Source: Brevibacterium sp. UCMA 11754 (GTDB lineage Bacteria > Actinomycetota > Actinomycetes > Actinomycetales > Brevibacteriaceae). From it: a DNA stretch of 64,000 nucleotides. The position numbers and the translations under genes are program-made. The first letter of the stretch is position 1. Each line of letters begins with the position of its first letter. The notes beneath the pieces were generated by a model. The model had not been told where the DNA came from. It searched no databases and saw only the letters and a program-made list of their open reading frames with translations. The stretch is from NCBI RefSeq assembly GCF_021532275.1, contig NZ_JACBOT010000036.1, positions 1 to 64,000 of the forward strand, in the 5' to 3' direction. Below, one piece after another: positions 58,999-64,000 of the stretch.

Positions 58999-60620
58999 GT
59001 ACTACACAACCCACAACCACCATCGGGAAGGCCGCGAACTTCGCCGAGACTCGAGTCGGGGCTTCAGTCCTCGTCCGCGAGTTCGGACGTAAGATCTTTC
59101 CTTCCCACTGGTCGTTCATGCTCGGTGAGGTCGCTCTCTACAGCTTCGTCATCGTTATCCTCTCCGGAACGTTCCTGACCTTCTTCTTCACCCCTGCAAT
59201 GGGTGAGATGCACTATGAAGGACCTTGGGCGCCGCTGCGCGGCGTCGAGATCTCGGAGGCGTACAACTCGACTCTGGCGATCTCATTCGAGATCCGCGGT
59301 GGACTGTTCATCCGTCAGATGCACCACTGGGGTGCACTGTTGTTCGTCGCCGCACTGAGCATCCACATGCTGCGTGTGTTCTTCACCGGCGCTTTCCGTC
59401 GCCCCCGCGAGCTCAACTGGATCGTCGGTGTTCTTCTGGTCATCATGGGAATGGCGGCAGGTTTCACCGGCTACTCACTACCCGATGATCTGCTCTCGGG
59501 CAACGGTCTGCGAATCATTGACGGAATCGTCAAATCACTGCCACTGGTCGGAACCTATCTCTCCTTCTTCATCTTCGGCGGCGAGTTCCCGGGCACCGAC
59601 ATCGTCGCCAGGCTCTACTCCCTCCACATCATGATCGTTCCCGCGCTGCTGATCGCTCTGATCGGCATCCACCTGGTGTTCGTCGTCGTGCACAAGCACA
59701 CGCAGTACCCAGGTGCCGGCAACACCGAGAAGAACGTGGTGGGCGAGCCTGTTCTGCCGACATTCGCAGCCAAGGGCGGAGGCTTCTTCTTCCTCATCTT
59801 CGGCTTGGTGGCACTGATCTCAGCCCTCTTCACGATCAACCCGATCTGGAACTACGGGCCCTATGACCCCTCACCGGTCTCTGCAGGTACACAACCCGAC
59901 TGGTACATCGGTTGGGCGGACGGATTCCTGCGCATCGTTCCAGGCTGGTTCGAGTTCTACATTGCCGGTTGGCCGATCTCGCTGAATATCAACAGCGCAG
60001 TCGTTGTCATGGGCGGCGTGTTCGGAGCGATGTTCATCTATCCGTTCTTCGAGTCCTGGTTGCTCAAGGACAAGCGCGAACACCACATCCTCGATCGTCC
60101 GCGCAACAACCCCACGCGTACTGCCATCGGTGTTGCAGGCATCATCTTCTACTGCAACATGTGGGCTGCAGCCTCGGGCGACATCATTGCCGTGTTCTTC
60201 CAGATGTCACTCAACGACATGATCTACATCTTCCGGATTGTGTTCTTCGTCGGACCGATCATCGGCTACATGATCACGAAGCGGATGTGCATCGGTCTGC
60301 AGCGCAAGGATCGTGAGATCGCACTGCATGGACGTGAGACGGCCAACATCATCCGTCTGCCCCACGGCGAGTTCCTTGAGCGTCACGAAGCTCTGCCTCC
60401 GCATAAACTGTGGAAGCTGACAGCGTTTGAGTCGCCCACGCATACGCCTGCGGAGCCGAATGCGGACGGTAAGATCACCGGACTTGAGAAGTTCCGTGCG
60501 AAGCTCTCCAAGTTCTTCTTCGAGGACCGTGTTGCGCCAGTGACAAAGCAGGAGCTCGAAGCATCGCACCACGATCATGATTCGGTTGAGTCGAACACTC
60601 ACAACCAGATCGGTCACTGA
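58995..60620 (+). CDS. qcrB: Cytochrome b subunit of cytochrome bcc complex
   Basis: A 541-residue cytochrome b with eight or nine helices, binding two hemes and menaquinol. Heme ligands are in RQMHHWGALLFVAALSIHMLRVFFTGAF and SLHIMIVPALLIALIGIHLVFVVVHKH; the quinol-binding region has PEF-like motifs altered as in other actinobacteria. A cytoplasmic C-terminal extension of about 110 residues ends in a His/Asp-rich tail (SHHDHDSVESNTHNQIGH). It overlaps qcrA by 4 bases. Confidence 0.96.
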   Translation: MSTTQPTTTIGKAANFAETRVGASVLVREFGRKIFPSHWSFMLGEVALYSFVIVILSGTFLTFFFTPAMGEMHYEGPWAPLRGVEISEAYNSTLAISFEIRGGLFIRQMHHWGALLFVAALSIHMLRVFFTGAFRRPRELNWIVGVLLVIMGMAAGFTGYSLPDDLLSGNGLRIIDGIVKSLPLVGTYLSFFIFGGEFPGTDIVARLYSLHIMIVPALLIALIGIHLVFVVVHKHTQYPGAGNTEKNVVGEPVLPTFAAKGGGFFFLIFGLVALISALFTINPIWNYGPYDPSPVSAGTQPDWYIGWADGFLRIVPGWFEFYIAGWPISLNINSAVVVMGGVFGAMFIYPFFESWLLKDKREHHILDRPRNNPTRTAIGVAGIIFYCNMWAAASGDIIAVFFQMSLNDMIYIFRIVFFVGPIIGYMITKRMCIGLQRKDREIALHGRETANIIRLPHGEFLERHEALPPHKLWKLTAFESPTHTPAEPNADGKITGLEKFRAKLSKFFFEDRVAPVTKQELEASHHDHDSVESNTHNQIGH

Positions 60621-60657
60621 TCGAGTCAGAGTTCAGATGACGTGACTCTGAGGAGTC

Positions 60658-60712
60658 GACGGTACGACGGAGGGGCCCAACAGTTGATGTTGGGCCCCTC
60701 CGTCGTACCGTC
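60658..60712 (+). terminator. Perfect 25-bp terminator after qcrB
   Basis: Perfect 25-bp arms (60658-60682 and 60688-60712; core GGAGGGGCCCAACA) with a five-base GTTGA loop. It ends the ctaE-qcrCAB operon; no T-run follows. Confidence 0.92.
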
Positions 60713-61092
60713 ATCGTGCGCCGCTGACCACTCGAACTGAGAGTTTGAGCTGGCATCATTCTGTGCTCGAAGCTCGACCGTTCGTACTGAAGCCATCACC
60801 ATCGCTGAGGTGGCGCTGCTGTTTTCCATCTGATTGAAGCCGGCACTCATCGCGGACCTCATTTCTTAGACCTGTTCGGTGATTCCACGTACGACCACTC
60901 TCGACACCCGAACTGCGCTCTAAGACGGAGGTTCCGACACTCGGCACCGGACGCTCAATCAGCTCCCACAACGGAGACGTCGTAGCCTCTGGGCGCACCT
61001 ACTCCCCTGCCTGTCCGACCGGGTTACGTAGTGAAGGTGATCGACGAGGTTCACCGGTGTCTACCGAGCTGAGCAGATACCTACGAGAAGAA

Positions 61093-61194
61093 GCCACGGA
61101 TCGGCGATCAGGAGGTCGTCGACCGGGACCACCGAATCCGAATAGGTCGAAGCTCTCAGAATCTTGCGCGATCTCCTGATCGCCGATCCGTGGC
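61093..61194. repeat. 22-bp perfect inverted repeat with 58-base loop
   Basis: GCCACGGATCGGCGATCAGG begins the left arm (61093-61114) and its exact complement fills 61173-61194. The inner 58 bases contain no gene. Such long arms are unusual for a terminator with this loop. Confidence 0.8.
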
Positions 61195-61287
61195 CTGTTG
61201 GCCTATGAAGTAGAGCAGCGCGTCTTTCGCAGAATCTCCCGGGTGAAGGTCCAACAACTCATCATGTTCCCGAGTCGATGCGCAGCA

Positions 61288-61330
61288 GGAGCGAAGGGTG
61301 GTCAAGGTGAGACCTTGAGTGCTTCGCTCC
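61288..61330. repeat. Nested stem-loop
   Basis: GGAGCGAAG (61288-61296) pairs with CTTCGCTCC (61322-61330); inside it, CAAGGT (61303-61308) pairs with ACCTTG (61312-61317) around GAG. This gives a two-step stem. Confidence 0.6.
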
Positions 61331-61491
61331 TCGTGCGGCTGATCGTCTCGGGGCCCTACAGATAGTCCTGGTTGCCGAGACGGTGACAACGATCTGGCCA
61401 GATCACCTGGCAGTCCATTGTCACGGAGGAACTCGACTGTGTGGTGTCCGAGCCACTGGCGCTGTGCCCTGAGGCTGTACGTGAATACAGC

Positions 61492-61523
61492 GATGGCCCG
61501 GACTCAAACGAGTCCGGGCCATC
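61492..61523 (-). terminator. Terminator of the ctaC-ctaD-ctaF operon
   Basis: Perfect 14-bp stem (GATGGCCCGGACTC at 61492-61505) with an AAAC loop and complement at 61510-61523. It lies 30 bases past the ctaF stop on the minus strand. Confidence 0.85.
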
Positions 61524-61552
61524 AGTGCTATCCGATATCGGTCTTCAGCGAA

Positions 61553-61950
61553 TCAGTGGGCGTGGTCCCCACGATCGTGTTCGTACGACAGTCCGACCAG
61601 AGCTACCAGGCCGAGTACGGCACCGAAGGGGAAGATCCACCAACCCATGGCGATTCCGTAGAACGCCACAGCGGCCGCACCGGCACACACGATCGGCCAC
61701 CAGCTCCATGGGCTGAAGAAGCCGTAGTCCGCGTCGGCATCGGAGATCTCTGCATGCTCATTATCCTGGGGCTGGCGACCGACCCGACGGTCTGTCAGCC
61801 ACAGGTAGACGCCGATCATCAAGGACATCGCACCGACGAGGAGCAATGCCGGGAATCCGACCATCTCAGAGAAGTCCGTATAGAACCCATAGAAGACTCC
61901 AACGGCTGCGAAGAAGATGCCACAGATCACGAAGACATAGATCGAGGATT

Positions 61951-61954
<4 letters not shown>
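61553..61954 (-). CDS. ctaF: Cytochrome c oxidase subunit IV (actinobacterial)
   Basis: A 133-residue membrane protein with four helices, a family restricted to actinobacterial aa3 oxidases. Helices fall near residues 5-25, 34-54, 84-104 and 107-125; the loop before the third contains DADADYGFFSPWSWWPI, which is diagnostic. Its start overlaps the ctaD stop by 4 bases. Confidence 0.93.
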
Positions 61955-63644
<1,690 letters not shown>

Positions 63645-63648
<4 letters not shown>

Positions 63649-64000
63649 TTTTCAGCACCTTCTTTCGGGTACCAGTTGCGATCGTACTCAGGACCGAGCT
63701 GACCCTTATTGCCTTTGTCGCCGAGGGACTTGGTGTAGTCCTCGAATTCGGCCTTGGAAACGACCTTCACATTGAAGAGCATCTCCGAGTGGTACTCACC
63801 GCACAGCTCGGCGCACTTGCCTACGTACTCGCCTTCTTTCTCGGCGCGCAGATGCAGACTCTGGTCGTGACCAGGAATCATGTCGCGCTTCTCGAGGAAT
63901 GCGGGGACCCAGAACGAGTGGATGACATCGCGTGAACGAAGTTTGATCTCGAGGTCGGTGTCGACCGGGAGGTAGAGGGTCGGTGCCTTCTCCCCCGGCT
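63645..64000 (-). CDS. ctaC: Cytochrome c oxidase subunit II, C-terminal part
   Basis: Runs off the right end of the window; the minus-strand frame is open to base 64000. The visible part is the CuA cupredoxin domain: DVIHSFWVPAFLEKRDMIPGH (first His), then CAELCGEYHSEM, holding two Cys, Glu, His and Met ligands of the binuclear copper site. It accepts electrons from the QcrC cytochrome c. It overlaps ctaD by 4 bases. Confidence 0.95.

Larger units (their letters stand above)
60713..61491. other. 780-base non-coding region with large inverted repeats
   Basis: No convincing gene between the qcrB and ctaF terminators. Short frames on both strands lack ribosome sites and family resemblance. Two structured elements are described separately (61093-61194 and 61288-61330). 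It may carry a small RNA, a decayed gene or a mobile-element relic; I cannot tell which. Confidence 0.5.

Noticed and set aside
61093..61194. 22-bp inverted repeat as ends of an insertion sequence
   Set aside because: Only 58 bases lie between the arms, with no transposase and no clear target-site duplication; kept only as an unexplained structure.

Overview
The window is one contiguous stretch of a high-GC actinobacterial chromosome. It carries the Pup-proteasome genes, PafBC, TatAC, HelY, an accessory SecA, Ppm1 next to RbpA, a resuscitation-promoting factor, and the actinobacterial CtaE-QcrCAB / CtaCDF respiratory genes. Gene order and protein style suggest Micrococcales, possibly Brevibacterium; the genus is an inference from recall, not a search. 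I saw no insertion sequence, prophage, CRISPR array, tRNA or rRNA.

Layout. 1-5392: Pup-proteasome locus: the C-terminus of the Mpa/ARC ATPase, a DUF3054 membrane gene on the other strand, dop (broken by a one-base frameshift), pup, prcB, prcA, pafA. 5444-13839: two FKBP isomerases, a DUF3866 gene divergent from pafB, pafC, tatA, tatC and the helicase helY. 13944-20463 (mixed strands): secA2, a fused 5'-3'/3'-5' exonuclease, a degenerate amidohydrolase, ppm1, rbpA. 20541-24679: GDPD phosphodiesterase, a small unknown protein, an RlpA-like cell-wall protein, and a WYL regulator divergent from a short-chain dehydrogenase across a perfect operator-like palindrome. 24782-30950: a tight unit of putrescine oxidase (frameshifted), APC permease, AraC regulator, VOC protein and a short UvrA-like ATPase. 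31159-42762 is the most accessory part: rpf, a thioesterase, an MFS transporter, a DinB-like protein, a four-gene unit of two membrane proteins plus M20 amidohydrolase plus amidase, pterin dehydratase, ferritin, AEC transporter, Hsp20 behind a HAIR operator, and a methyltransferase. 42913-55118: aspartate aminotransferase, hydroxybutyryl-CoA dehydrogenase, deformylase overlapping pyruvate carboxylase, a ParA-like ATPase, a ResR-type MerR regulator, PlsC acyltransferase, an esterase, and a DEDD/GIY-YIG nuclease. 55086-64000: trpD and the cytochrome bcc-aa3 genes (ctaE-qcrCAB on plus; ctaF, ctaD and partial ctaC on minus).

How it works together. Pup, PafA, Mpa and PrcAB form the pupylation and degradation pathway. 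Pup here ends in Gln, so it needs Dop deamidation, and dop is the broken gene. PafBC is the DNA-damage activator encoded with the proteasome, and several nucleases and UvrA/UvrC-like proteins lie in the window. Cell-wall remodelling genes (rpf and the rlpA-like gene) share MtrA-like direct repeats. The right end encodes the aerobic terminal oxidase supercomplex.

Non-coding signals are unusually readable. Many convergent gene pairs are separated by long, nearly perfect hairpins. Several starts (DUF3054, pafB, the exonuclease fusion, the amidohydrolase, ppm1, ctaE, parA-like) lie 6-8 bases after a TANNNT-like -10 box with no usable Shine-Dalgarno, as expected of leaderless mRNAs. Two unrelated genes (dop and puo) each lack exactly one base, so sequencing error must be weighed against real gene decay.
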